Source of the DNA: JBOFEH01 sp051650265
Lineage (GTDB): Bacteria > Bacillota > Clostridia > Lachnospirales > Cellulosilyticaceae
DNA: 58,599 nt
Reading direction: 5' to 3'
Assembly: GCA_051650265.1 (NCBI GenBank)
Contig: JBOFIR010000103.1
Span: forward strand, 1-58,599
Shown here: piece after piece, positions 42,986 through 52,168 of the stretch
How the letters are laid out: each line of letters starts with the position of its first letter
Position numbering within the stretch: the first letter of the stretch is position 1
Program-made: the position numbers and the translations under genes
The notes under the pieces: generated by a model
Seen by the model: the letters and a program-made list of their open reading frames with translations, nothing else
Databases searched by the model: none
Told to the model about the DNA's origin: nothing

Positions 42986-44167
42986 TCATAAAATGCTTTG
43001 ACTCTGAATATTTTTTTGAATGAGATTACAACGTTGTTCAACACAGTCTGCGCTCCTTAGTGGATCCTGTGGTGTATTAAAAGTATAGTCCACCAATTTT
43101 TCTAATGTTGTCGTTGCTACATGTAGCCTTGTATCACTTGATGCATAATAAATATAAACATCTTGCCCATCTACAACCGCACCATTAGTAAATACCACAT
43201 TAGAAACATCCCCCACACGTTCATCCTCGTAAGGAGCTATCAAAAATCCGCCTGGCTCTGCAATACATTGACTAGGGTCCTCTAATGATGTGGCAAATAC
43301 GTAGATCACATAGCGTAATCCTGCCGCTGTATTTCGTACACCATGCGCAATATGTATCCATCCCTTTTCAGTCCTAATCGGCACCGCTCCTGCACCATTT
43401 TTCACCTCTTTAATCGTATGGTAAGCTCTCAAATTAATAAGCTTTTCCTCTTCGATGATAGGATTTGTAATTTCTTCGCATAAACCAAACCCAATCCCAC
43501 CTCCACTCCCAGTTTCAACAAACCCATCTTGAGGTCTTGTATAGAATGCATACTTACCTCCTACGAATTCTGGATGCAATACGACATTACGTTGTTGCGG
43601 AGACAGGGTTTTTAAGTTAGGAAGACGTTCCCATTTTTTCAAATCTTTTGTTCTTACAATACCCGCCTGTGCAATCGCCGCGGACAAATCATCCACTGAC
43701 TCATCATGACTTTCAGAACAAAATACACCGTAAAGCCAACCATCCTCATGTGCGGTTATCCTCATATCATATACATTGACCTCTTCAAGACAAGTATCTG
43801 GCAATTGAATAGGGTATTCCCAGAAACGAAAACCATCTATCCCACAGTTACTTTCTGCCACAGCAAAAAATGACTTCCGATCATTCCCCTCTACTCGAGC
43901 AATCAAATAAAAGTGCTCCTCCCGTTTGATTGCCCCTGCATTAAAAACTGCATTAACTCCTAATCTCTCCATGAAAAATGGATTACTAGTTGGGTTAAGA
44001 TCATATTTCCAAAAAAACGGAATATGATCTCTTTCTAAGACTGGATAAATATACTTATCATAAATACCATTATAAAAATTACTTTTTTTATTTTTTCTAT
44101 TCACTACCATTTCATATTCTTGTCTTACTTTTTCAAACTTATCCGCAAAATACTGGTTTTCACTCAC
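42986..44167 (-). CDS. GH130 phosphorylase, probable 4-O-beta-mannosyl-glucose phosphorylase
   Basis: A five-bladed propeller enzyme that cleaves beta-mannosides with phosphate. The GH130 features are clear: NPFFMERLGVNAVFNAGAI, LIARVEGNDRKSFFAVAES, the general-acid Asp134 in NVYDMRITAHEDGW, QQRNVVLHPEF, FYTRPQDGF, HGVRNTAAGLRYV and YYASSDTRLHVATT. These are the hallmarks of the mannosylglucose phosphorylase group (GH130_1). The enzyme would give mannose-1-phosphate and glucose from an imported disaccharide. No epimerase or mannanase gene adjoins it. It has no signal peptide and is transcribed alone. Another beta-mannoside substrate is possible. Confidence 0.9.
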   Translation of the reverse strand: MSENQYFADKFEKVRQEYEMVVNRKNKKSNFYNGIYDKYIYPVLERDHIPFFWKYDLNPTSNPFFMERLGVNAVFNAGAIKREEHFYLIARVEGNDRKSFFAVAESNCGIDGFRFWEYPIQLPDTCLEEVNVYDMRITAHEDGWLYGVFCSESHDESVDDLSAAIAQAGIVRTKDLKKWERLPNLKTLSPQQRNVVLHPEFVGGKYAFYTRPQDGFVETGSGGGIGFGLCEEITNPIIEEEKLINLRAYHTIKEVKNGAGAVPIRTEKGWIHIAHGVRNTAAGLRYVIYVFATSLEDPSQCIAEPGGFLIAPYEDERVGDVSNVVFTNGAVVDGQDVYIYYASSDTRLHVATTTLEKLVDYTFNTPQDPLRSADCVEQRCNLIQKNIQSQSIL

Positions 44168-44289
44168 AATACAGCCCCCTCTAATCTCTTACATTCCGCA
44201 TATATTATTTTCTCATTATACAAAACATTCTAACTTATTTTTTTAGCCAAGTACATATTTTTGTTGAATATAGCGTAATATTTTTAAAA

Positions 44290-44850
44290 TCATTTATAGT
44301 TATCTTCGATTATAACTGTTTCTATATGCTTTTGTATTTGTGCCACCTTTTCATCATCTAATAGATTCTTAAGCAAGCTCAAGAAATCTTTCACTCGAAC
44401 AGGCTCAGCATCCCATCTTAATATAAATCCAAATTCCCCATTAGGTTCTAACGTTCCTAATTCAATATATTCTAATTTTGGAATCCCTTCTTGGCGTATG
44501 CGGGATAAAACTTCATTTTCTGTTAATCGAAGTCTTCTAAGGTTTTTAGTGACGAATTCACCTTTTTCAATAATGACTATGGCTTCCCCTACTACCCATC
44601 GTTTAAAGGTTTTAGAGTAAAAAGACAGCACTTCAAACGTAAGTAACAAAATAACAAAAATAGATGCTGTTGCCACGGTCTTTTTTATATCCTTATCCGC
44701 AAAGGGTTCCACAATAATTGCCCCTATAGAAATAATAAGCACTGTCTGGGCAATAGTCATCTGTGAAAGTGAACGTCTTCCTGTCAACCTAATCAGGCAT
44801 ACTGCTACAATAAAAAGAATTACTGGTTTGATTAAAAATGGGATTTGCAT
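44290..44850 (-). CDS. DUF421 (YetF/YcaP-type) membrane protein
   Basis: A 186-aa protein with three N-terminal membrane segments (ILFIVAVCLIRLTGRRSLSQMT, TVLIISIGAIIVEPF, ASIFVILLLTFEVLSFYS) and a C-terminal soluble domain. TGRRSLSQMT and the later VVIIEKGEF and LTENEVLSRIRQEGI patterns are typical of DUF421. Bacillus homologues affect spore and membrane stress, but no activity is settled. It stands alone between GH130 and the divergent GltS-type gene, with no functional link to either. Confidence 0.87.
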   Translation of the reverse strand: MQIPFLIKPVILFIVAVCLIRLTGRRSLSQMTIAQTVLIISIGAIIVEPFADKDIKKTVATASIFVILLLTFEVLSFYSKTFKRWVVGEAIVIIEKGEFVTKNLRRLRLTENEVLSRIRQEGIPKLEYIELGTLEPNGEFGFILRWDAEPVRVKDFLSLLKNLLDDEKVAQIQKHIETVIIEDNYK

Positions 44851-45002
44851 ATTAGTCCCTCCTTTTATGTATTAGTATGCAACAAATTCAGTTATCCATA
44901 CAATTTCTGACATTAAAACATATTGCTAGTATAGTTTTCAATGTACTTATCACATACTAGTAAAGTAACTTAGTTGCAATAAAAAGAAAGGACATCAACG
45001 TA

Positions 45003-46205
45003 ATGACATTTCATTTCAACCTTTATGAGACAATGGCTCTTGTCTCCATTATATTCTATCTAGGTAAATACTTGCGCCATAGATGGTCATTACTTTCACA
45101 GTATTGTATTCCACCTTCAGTAGTTGGAGGGTTTATATTTGCCTTGTTTATTCTTGTATTTCACCTGACAGGTGATCTCACGTTCTCTTTTGACACCACC
45201 TTACAAAATCTTTTTATGACTGCTTTTTTTACAAGTATTGGTTTCACTGCAAGCTTCAAGGTCCTTAAGCAAGGCGGTCTCAAGGTTGTTACGTTTTTAG
45301 GGCTTGCTACACTTCTTGTTATCTTACAAAATATAGTAGGTGTGGGATGTTCACTTCTGTTTAATCAACATCCACTGCTTGGGCTTTGTACAGCATCTAT
45401 TCCTATGATTGGTGGACATGGTACCGCTGGTTCATTTGGACCAATGTTAGAACAAATGGGTATAGCCGGCGCAACAACTATTGCTATTTCCTCTGCCACA
45501 TTTGGTCTGATTATGGGTAGTATTATCGGTGGTTTTGTAGCACGAACCCTTATTCATAAGCATCAAATTAGAACAACTCATAATGAATATTCTAATATAC
45601 CCCCTGAAAAAGTTGGTGATTACAATGAGGAAAATCATAACATCCTTTCATACAAACGTCTTATGGCTGCCGCCTGCTTTCTCTTTATTGCTATGGGGAT
45701 TGGCTCAGTTGTCTCAGATTTGATTGAGCACTTAGGTCTTACATTCCCATCATATATTGGCGCAATGGTTATTGCCGCTGTTATTCGTAATGTATACGAT
45801 TTCCTAGATAAAAGTATAGTAGAAAAAGAAATTGAGACACTTGGTGGCCTAAGCTTATCATTTTTCTTAACCATGGCACTGATGGCACTTAGACTTTGGG
45901 AACTCTTCGACCTTGCGCTACCTCTATTTATCATGCTTCTTGCGCAAGTCATCCTCGTAGGATTTTTTGCTTATAAGCTCACTTACCATGTAATGGGTAA
46001 AAACTATGAAGCTGCTGTATTTGCTTCTGCTGTATGTGGATTTGGTATGGGCGCTACACCAAATGCAATTGCTAACATGGATGAACTGACAAATCGTTAT
46101 GGGTTTGTTCATACACCCTACTTTGTTGTCCCTATTGTTGGTTGTCTTTTTATAGACTTTATCAACTCAGCAATTGTCACACTATTTATAAATTTATTTC
46201 ATTAA
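45003..46205 (+). CDS. gltS: Sodium/glutamate symporter, GltS family
   Basis: A 400-aa, roughly ten-segment membrane protein. GltS-type motifs include LGKYLRHRWSLLSQYCIPPSVVGGF, SIPMIGGHGTAGSFGPMLEQMG and CGFGMGATPNAIANM. It imports glutamate with Na+. The start at 45003 follows GAAAGGACATCAACGTA. A 7-bp inverted repeat (44926-44932 and 44954-44960) lies in its upstream region and may be regulatory. It ends at a strong bidirectional terminator, so it is monocistronic. Confidence 0.93.
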   Translation: MTFHFNLYETMALVSIIFYLGKYLRHRWSLLSQYCIPPSVVGGFIFALFILVFHLTGDLTFSFDTTLQNLFMTAFFTSIGFTASFKVLKQGGLKVVTFLGLATLLVILQNIVGVGCSLLFNQHPLLGLCTASIPMIGGHGTAGSFGPMLEQMGIAGATTIAISSATFGLIMGSIIGGFVARTLIHKHQIRTTHNEYSNIPPEKVGDYNEENHNILSYKRLMAAACFLFIAMGIGSVVSDLIEHLGLTFPSYIGAMVIAAVIRNVYDFLDKSIVEKEIETLGGLSLSFFLTMALMALRLWELFDLALPLFIMLLAQVILVGFFAYKLTYHVMGKNYEAAVFASAVCGFGMGATPNAIANMDELTNRYGFVHTPYFVVPIVGCLFIDFINSAIVTLFINLFH

Positions 46206-46220
46206 TACATGTTTCAAAAC

Positions 46221-46252
46221 AAAAACGCTACACTTGGCAATGTAGCGTTTTT
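46221..46252. terminator. Bidirectional terminator
   Basis: A perfect 12-bp stem (46221-46232 and 46241-46252) with an 8-base loop lies between gltS and the convergent oxidoreductase gene. Confidence 0.92.
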
Positions 46253-46261
46253 ACTTATTCA

Positions 46262-47215
46262 TTATTTAGTACCTAGGCATTGATCAAAAATAGCTGCACA
46301 CTGTATCGTATCTTGGTGTGGCATGAGTGCACTCTCTAATTTACCTTGACGTATACAACTTATTGTTTCCTGGATCTGATATTCAAAACCATTTTGAAGT
46401 GGACTTATAAAATGCTCTTCTTTCTCGTAACCCCTATAGCGTATACACTCACTTGCATAATGTGTATTAGGAATCACAATATAGCCTTCTGACCCGTAGA
46501 TTTTAGTTTCTACAGGGCAATAAGCTGATACAACAGCTTGTATATTGGCTAGACAGTTTTCAAAACGCAAATTGATATTATCTACTTTATCTACACCGGT
46601 ATGTGCCAGACTTACCATAGCCTGAATTTCTTTTAAATCTTGGTTAATCAAATAGGTGATTAATTCAACAACATACACGCCAATATCATACATGGCACCA
46701 CCCGCTAAATCGGGATTTAAAATACGTCCTTTTGGATCCTCACTTGCTTTAAATCCTATAATAGATTGGGCTAATTGCACCTCTCCAATAACACCACTTT
46801 CAATCCATTCTTTCGCTTTCTGTACTGCTGGTAAAAATCGTGACCACATCGCCTCCATGACAAATACTCTTGCCTCTTTTGCTGCTTCAAATACAGATTT
46901 TGCCTCTGCTTCTGTTAAGACAAAGCACTTCTCGCATAGGATTGCCTTCTTGTACTGAATACAAAGCATCGCGTTCTCATAATGGAAATTATGTGTTGTG
47001 GCAATATAGACCACATCAATCTCCGCGTTTTCTAACATCTCCTCATAACTTTCAAAGAAAGAAGCTAACTGATGTGTATTACAAAAAGCTGCTGCTTTCC
47101 CTGGTGTTTTACTTGCTACAGCAACAACCTCTGCCCCTTCTACAAGTTCAATCGCCTCACAAAACTTATGTGCAACATTTCCTGCCCCCATAATCCCAAA
47201 ACGTATATTTTTCAT
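46262..47215 (-). CDS. Gfo/Idh/MocA family oxidoreductase
   Basis: The start is set at ATG 47215, where GGAG lies six bases ahead and the dinucleotide fold FGIMGAGNVAHKF begins; the frame extends to 47287 but overlaps the FliB-like gene. The family motif LCEKCFVLTEAEA replaces the usual E-K-P with E-K-C, and AGGAMYDIGVYVVEL gives the active-site Asp/Tyr segment. The 317-aa protein is NAD(P)-dependent and may act on a sugar or inositol. It follows the methylase gene after 32 bp, perhaps by chance. Confidence 0.88.
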   Translation of the reverse strand: MKNIRFGIMGAGNVAHKFCEAIELVEGAEVVAVASKTPGKAAAFCNTHQLASFFESYEEMLENAEIDVVYIATTHNFHYENAMLCIQYKKAILCEKCFVLTEAEAKSVFEAAKEARVFVMEAMWSRFLPAVQKAKEWIESGVIGEVQLAQSIIGFKASEDPKGRILNPDLAGGAMYDIGVYVVELITYLINQDLKEIQAMVSLAHTGVDKVDNINLRFENCLANIQAVVSAYCPVETKIYGSEGYIVIPNTHYASECIRYRGYEKEEHFISPLQNGFEYQIQETISCIRQGKLESALMPHQDTIQCAAIFDQCLGTK

Positions 47216-47247
47216 TACTTGCTCCTTCTCTTTATGATTCTTCTTAT

Positions 47248-48360
47248 TTATTTTCCTACAATCAACGCGAGGTAACCCCACTCCCAAATAGGTGTTTCGA
47301 AGCTTTTTTCCATATACTCTTTTATATCATCCAATCCATATCCCGTGACACGTGATGTGATACAAATTGCATCTCTCACCATCTCATAGGAAATCTTACT
47401 TTCCCCCTCTAGATGCCAGCTTAGAAAGACCATATGTCTGAGCATTCCATAAGCAATACTCACCCATTCATACGCTATCACCATGTCTTCAAAGTTCATC
47501 TCAGATAAAACCATCCCCCCAAGTAATTCTGCCTGTATATATTCTCTCATCAACGATTGATACCCTTTAAACTGTGCTTCAAAGCATTGGATCTTCTCAT
47601 GAATAATCTGATCTGTATAGTGATCTTCCAAAGTCTGTGCAACCTGTGCGATAGGTTCAAGGTAATCTACATAAAGTTTTTGATACCGATAGTTTGTTGT
47701 CATATCTAGAAAGAGTTCATTGCGCTCCCAAAACGTATCCACGGGATTGTCCTTAACGCGTTGAATGGCCCTATCTATATCTCTCAGCTGCTCTTCTTTT
47801 TCATAAATTGAAAATAATTGATTCAACTTTTTCTGACCTTCTAGTAAATCCAACAACACATAAAAGCCGATTTTAAGAGACTGAGCTAACGTATCCTGCT
47901 CCTTTTCAAACATTCTCAAAATAAGATCCCTTGCTTTAAAAAGTTCAGGTGTCTCCTGGTACGCTAAAGCCGATTCCCTTACAATTTCGCCTTTTACTTG
48001 GTTCATCAGATCTACCACGGCAGGGCATCCTGTATCTAGTGAAAACTCCATGTGTTCTTCAAATTCATTGATACGTCTTGGAAAATTTGTGCATGTTACA
48101 GAGAGAATTTCTTCACCATGTGTCACGACGAGTTGACAGAGTTGTTCACTGGTGAGATAGGGACATTTCTTCTCATGATTTAACTGCATATAATGTCCAC
48201 TGTCATCTTTTCCAACGTGCTCACATAATCCTTTTGTTTTCCAGACATCATATGTCTCATCATCTACACCAATTCGCCACTGCTGACAGCAACTCATTGT
48301 ACATGCATCTGCAGTACATCGAAATGTATCGTAATAATTCATCTTTATTTTTTGTTTCAT
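47248..48360 (-). CDS. FliB-like flagellin lysine-N-methylase
   Basis: This 370-aa protein has the FliB cysteine pattern: YYDTFRCTADACTMSCCQQWRIGVD near the start, then CPYLTSEQLCQLVVTHGEEIL, and VTCTNFPRR. These cysteines are likely to bind a metal or Fe-S cluster. FliB methylates flagellin lysines in enterics. No flagellar gene is near, so the target here could be another surface protein. It is upstream of the oxidoreductase gene with a 32-bp gap. The rest of the protein is helical and poorly conserved. Confidence 0.87.
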   Translation of the reverse strand: MKQKIKMNYYDTFRCTADACTMSCCQQWRIGVDDETYDVWKTKGLCEHVGKDDSGHYMQLNHEKKCPYLTSEQLCQLVVTHGEEILSVTCTNFPRRINEFEEHMEFSLDTGCPAVVDLMNQVKGEIVRESALAYQETPELFKARDLILRMFEKEQDTLAQSLKIGFYVLLDLLEGQKKLNQLFSIYEKEEQLRDIDRAIQRVKDNPVDTFWERNELFLDMTTNYRYQKLYVDYLEPIAQVAQTLEDHYTDQIIHEKIQCFEAQFKGYQSLMREYIQAELLGGMVLSEMNFEDMVIAYEWVSIAYGMLRHMVFLSWHLEGESKISYEMVRDAICITSRVTGYGLDDIKEYMEKSFETPIWEWGYLALIVGK

Positions 48361-48472
48361 ACCTTAAGCACGCTCCTTTATTTCTGTCTAATGGTATTAT
48401 AGCATGAGTACTCTGCTTACGTATACTAGCTACACACAGAAGGTTACATAGACAAATATCACCTAACTACTA

Positions 48473-48525
48473 AAAAGCTCAGTATCCTTAGTCATATGTA
48501 ATCACGTGACCTATACTGAGCTTTT
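48473..48525 (-). terminator. Terminator after the sulfatase operon
   Basis: A 13-bp stem (48473-48485 and 48513-48525) encloses a 27-base loop that can form a smaller inner hairpin; a short T-run follows on the minus strand. It lies 54 bp below the sulfatase stop. Confidence 0.7.
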
Positions 48526-48578
48526 CTCTTACTATTATATTATGCCCTATCCAATTAGACTAGCTAACAATGGTCGTA

Positions 48579-50042
48579 TTAGACTTCTTCTAGCCATCGG
48601 ATTGTCTCCCATACAGCCTCACCGTTGTTGGGTTGCTTTTCACCTGGTGTACTGCGCCCATCTCTTACATACTTTGCAAGAAGTAACTTCAACTCTTCCA
48701 CGACGTCTGGATAATGGTCATAAATATTATGTTGTTCACCTATATCACTCTCTAAATCATAAAGTTGGAGGTCCGGCAATTTATTTTCTCCTACTGACCC
48801 TGGCATAGGTGCGCTCCATCCACCAGATCCTTTGCACATCTCTAACTTAAATTTGCCTTTACGGATAGAGAGTGAACCATCAATACTCTGATGTACCACT
48901 GCCTCCCGTTCATACTGATGACCACCACCCCATAAATCTAGTTCACTCACACTATCTTCGCCCATATCATCTGGGAGCTTGACACCCATAATCTCTGCCA
49001 TAGTTGCCATAAAATCTGCAAGGCATACTGGCGTGTGACACACATGACCTGCTGGAATCACCTCTGGCCATTTAATCAGAAGTGGCACACGATGTCCTCC
49101 TTCAAAGATGTCAGCTTTTGTTCCTCTAAAAATGTAACTAGGATTGTGCCCATGTACTGCTAACTCCGTATAATCTGCAGAAGGGGAACACCCATTGTCT
49201 GATGTATAAATAACAATTGTATCATTTGCTAACCCACATGCATCAAGCTTATCTAATACTTTGCCTATCATGTCATCACACATCAATACAAAGTCTCCAT
49301 ATTCATTCGTCCCTGATTTACCAATCCACTCTTTTGTTGGTAGGATTGGCGTATGTGGCGCTGGTAATGGGAAATAGATGAAGAAAGGTTCATCTTTGCG
49401 TTCTTCTATCGTCTCGAGTACTTTATCCGTCAAGATAGGCAGTACTTCCTCATGTTTAAAATTTTCTGCTGTGGGTCCTTCTCGCCAAAACTTCTTCCCT
49501 TCATTGCCCGTAAGCTTTGTAGGAATCTGGGTAACCCTATCATTTTCAATATAAACATAGGGTGGCATATCTAAAGAACCGCTAATACCGTAATAATACT
49601 TAAACCCAAAGTCAACAGGACCGTTTGAAATAGGCTGAGTATAGTCTACATTTTCAACCACACCAAAATTAGGTACATATTCAAAATCTCCCTGACACGC
49701 CCAATCCATCCCCAGATGCCACTTCCCAATACAAGCAGTATAGTATCCTGCCTCAGAAAGGAGATTTGCTACAGTTTTTCTCCCATCTTCAATCAGATGT
49801 CTTGAATAGCCTCCCACTACGCCTGTCTTAAGTCGTGAACGCCAGTTATAGCGTCCCGTCAGAATCCCATATCGCGAAGGCGTACACACTGCTGATGTGG
49901 CATGTGCATCCACAAAGCTCATTCCTTCTCGGCCAATCTGATCAAAACGTGGTGTCTGAAATGGACATTTTTCATTAAGATATGAAAGATCTCCATAGCC
50001 CATATCATCTGCTAATATATAAATAATATTAGGTTTTTTCAT
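48579..50042 (-). CDS. Type I sulfatase (Cys-type), no signal peptide
   Basis: A 487-aa alkaline-phosphatase-superfamily enzyme. Metal-binding Asp12 and Asp13 lie in YILADDMGYGDL, the formylglycine precursor Cys53 in the C-T-P-S-R signature, and further motifs are IGKWHLG, FFIYFPLPAPHTP and YTSDNGCSP. Cys53 must be converted by an anaerobic sulfatase-maturing enzyme, and no such gene is in the window. The absence of a signal peptide places it in the cytoplasm, so it should act on imported sulfated oligosaccharides. It is the last gene of the AraC-led operon, 15 bp after the beta-helix gene. The sulfate position is not deducible. Confidence 0.93.
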   Translation of the reverse strand: MKKPNIIYILADDMGYGDLSYLNEKCPFQTPRFDQIGREGMSFVDAHATSAVCTPSRYGILTGRYNWRSRLKTGVVGGYSRHLIEDGRKTVANLLSEAGYYTACIGKWHLGMDWACQGDFEYVPNFGVVENVDYTQPISNGPVDFGFKYYYGISGSLDMPPYVYIENDRVTQIPTKLTGNEGKKFWREGPTAENFKHEEVLPILTDKVLETIEERKDEPFFIYFPLPAPHTPILPTKEWIGKSGTNEYGDFVLMCDDMIGKVLDKLDACGLANDTIVIYTSDNGCSPSADYTELAVHGHNPSYIFRGTKADIFEGGHRVPLLIKWPEVIPAGHVCHTPVCLADFMATMAEIMGVKLPDDMGEDSVSELDLWGGGHQYEREAVVHQSIDGSLSIRKGKFKLEMCKGSGGWSAPMPGSVGENKLPDLQLYDLESDIGEQHNIYDHYPDVVEELKLLLAKYVRDGRSTPGEKQPNNGEAVWETIRWLEEV

Positions 50043-50057
50043 TCTCTATTTCTCCTA

Positions 50058-52106
50058 CTATATTCTTCCTATTTTATCAAATGGAATGTCTAACACTTGG
50101 CAATACTTTCTCTTTATGTCTTGTGATAAGTCTAATTCATAAATTTGATTGCCTTCAACTTTGGCATACTGTGCACTCGATGGTGCAATATAGCCAATAC
50201 TTGTTTGTGTGCTACAAATAACATTCCCAACTATCTCAGTTCCTGCTGGATTAATTGCAAAATTAGGGTCTTCCCAGTTATTGAACGTATCATTCATGCG
50301 ATCAATCTCAGGGTAGCGATGCCCCCAATTGCAATTTAGTGTTTTTGCACGTACAAGACGTTGCCAATAAGTCCCCTCTTTCGTCATTACAGCATGTTTA
50401 AACCATCCTTGTGAATGAAAACCTTCATAGAGTCTTCCATCAAAAGAAATAGGCGTCCCTGCATCAATAACCAAATTTTTACTCACTTTATTATCTCTTC
50501 CGCTTCCAATGAGAAAACCACAGTCCGGAATAGACTCTAATACATTCCCGTATGCAACCTGTCCAGCCATGCCATCATCAAAATAAATACCTTGGGGTTT
50601 AAAATGGTCACTTCCTATATGATGAATATAATTATATCTAATAATATTACCATACTCACAGAGCTGATAGCCTGTATAAATGGCTCCTGCATCACTGGAT
50701 TGAAGAACCACATGATAAAGTTCATTGTATTCGATCAGGTGATCATTACCAGAATAAAATAGCCCCATATGTGGTGCATCATGAATTTCATTATGTAAAA
50801 TATGGTTAGCCACACCTGTAATATATACACCGGCTGTATATGTCTTTTGAATCTCACCATACTGATGAATATGATTATGTGTTGCAATATTTCCACCAAT
50901 ATCAAGTGTTTCTTGATCGCCACCACCTAGTGTAATCCCATTTTTACCCACATGACTGATCTCACATCTATCTACTACATTGTACCGCCCTGTTACAACA
51001 ATGCCACTTTGGGCAATATTACTTACTTTACAATTTTTCATGATACAGTATTCCCCACCAAGGTTTACACCCTCTCCTCGTGTAGCTTCGACCCCTAAGC
51101 CATCAAATACAAGGTGCGCTGCACCTGATTTTACTTCAATCAAACTTTTGGTGCTTAATGTAATTTGAATGCTTGCATCCTCTATTGGCCCAAGAGGATA
51201 GAGATACAGGATTCCCTCTTCACGGTCAAGGTAATATTCACCAGGTGTATCTAGTTCTTCAAATATATTATAAAAGTAATAGCGAGCATCTTTTTTAAAT
51301 CCATAACGACTACAAAATGTTGTCGTCACTGTCCCTTTATCGCCATCAATCGACTGAATAGGTGTAGACATATCTGCCCAATCCCAATAAAAATAGCCAA
51401 ACACCCATGCATCTTCTATATGTGCCCATTGACACATACGCTCTCTTGTAAGTGGATCTACCTGAAATGTCCCACCCCTAGGATTTCGCTGATCTAACCA
51501 TGCCGCTTGATAATCCTGCGGGCTTGGCTCATAACACTCCCCTATATCATGCACATATTCTATTTTTAAATAATCACTCGCACTTGGATAGCGTGCAATA
51601 GTCATCCTATTATTGTTATAGAACAACTCACACGGATAGTCACCCACTGTATCCCCATCATATTTTGATGCCGTATTAAAAGCCCCTACAGCATAAAGTT
51701 TACCGTAATTTGCTGCAGTAATACCGTACTTTTTGAGATCAATGCACCGGATATATGGCGCTACATCTGGACTCAGTCTTTGTCGCATTGCCCCTTCAAC
51801 AGTTATAAACTCTTTTGAGGATAGATAGATCCCACCATTTAGTATGACGTTTTCTTGCTCATAGTTTGTATAAATGATTGGACAATCAGCAGTTCCCGAA
51901 TCTCTTTCATCAAATATCAGTCCTTCTATATTATAGATGCCCTCTCTGACGGCAACAGTAATACCACCTTGTGGTAATTTCCCTTGTAAAATACATGTTC
52001 TTACTTCATTTTGAGCACGTTCAATAGTCTCAAACGGCCTTTCCATACTGCCGTCATACTGATCATTCCCCCAACATGCCACATAATAGTTAGCTGACTT
52101 CTTCAT
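50058..52106 (-). CDS. Right-handed parallel beta-helix protein, cytoplasmic
   Basis: A 682-aa protein. The front resembles DUF1565/pectate-lyase-like caps (YYVACWGNDQYDGSMERPFETIERAQNEV). From about residue 330 there are regular beta-helix coils with Asn/His/Gly turns (MKNCKVSNIAQSGIVVTGRYNVVDRCEISHVGKNGITLGG and following to about 560). Proteins of this fold include polysaccharide lyases and several GH families (for example GH110 and GH120), but the catalytic residues are not obvious to me and the family is unassigned. It has no signal peptide. GGAGTCTGAGGGA precedes the start. It follows the LamG protein after 62 bp within the operon. Confidence 0.82.
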   Translation of the reverse strand: MKKSANYYVACWGNDQYDGSMERPFETIERAQNEVRTCILQGKLPQGGITVAVREGIYNIEGLIFDERDSGTADCPIIYTNYEQENVILNGGIYLSSKEFITVEGAMRQRLSPDVAPYIRCIDLKKYGITAANYGKLYAVGAFNTASKYDGDTVGDYPCELFYNNNRMTIARYPSASDYLKIEYVHDIGECYEPSPQDYQAAWLDQRNPRGGTFQVDPLTRERMCQWAHIEDAWVFGYFYWDWADMSTPIQSIDGDKGTVTTTFCSRYGFKKDARYYFYNIFEELDTPGEYYLDREEGILYLYPLGPIEDASIQITLSTKSLIEVKSGAAHLVFDGLGVEATRGEGVNLGGEYCIMKNCKVSNIAQSGIVVTGRYNVVDRCEISHVGKNGITLGGGDQETLDIGGNIATHNHIHQYGEIQKTYTAGVYITGVANHILHNEIHDAPHMGLFYSGNDHLIEYNELYHVVLQSSDAGAIYTGYQLCEYGNIIRYNYIHHIGSDHFKPQGIYFDDGMAGQVAYGNVLESIPDCGFLIGSGRDNKVSKNLVIDAGTPISFDGRLYEGFHSQGWFKHAVMTKEGTYWQRLVRAKTLNCNWGHRYPEIDRMNDTFNNWEDPNFAINPAGTEIVGNVICSTQTSIGYIAPSSAQYAKVEGNQIYELDLSQDIKRKYCQVLDIPFDKIGRI

Positions 52107-52168
52107 TCCCTCAGACTCCTTCTCTAAAACAACTTATTATTTGTTTTATATCTCATTTCTGATTATTC

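Noticed and set aside
44926..44960. Inverted repeat upstream of gltS as a riboswitch or terminator
   Set aside because: Arms are only 7 bp with a 21-base unpaired loop and no T-run; at most a protein-binding site.
47216..47287. Upstream extension of the oxidoreductase frame
   Set aside because: It overlaps the FliB-like gene and the nucleotide-binding fold starts right after ATG 47215, which has a good ribosome site.
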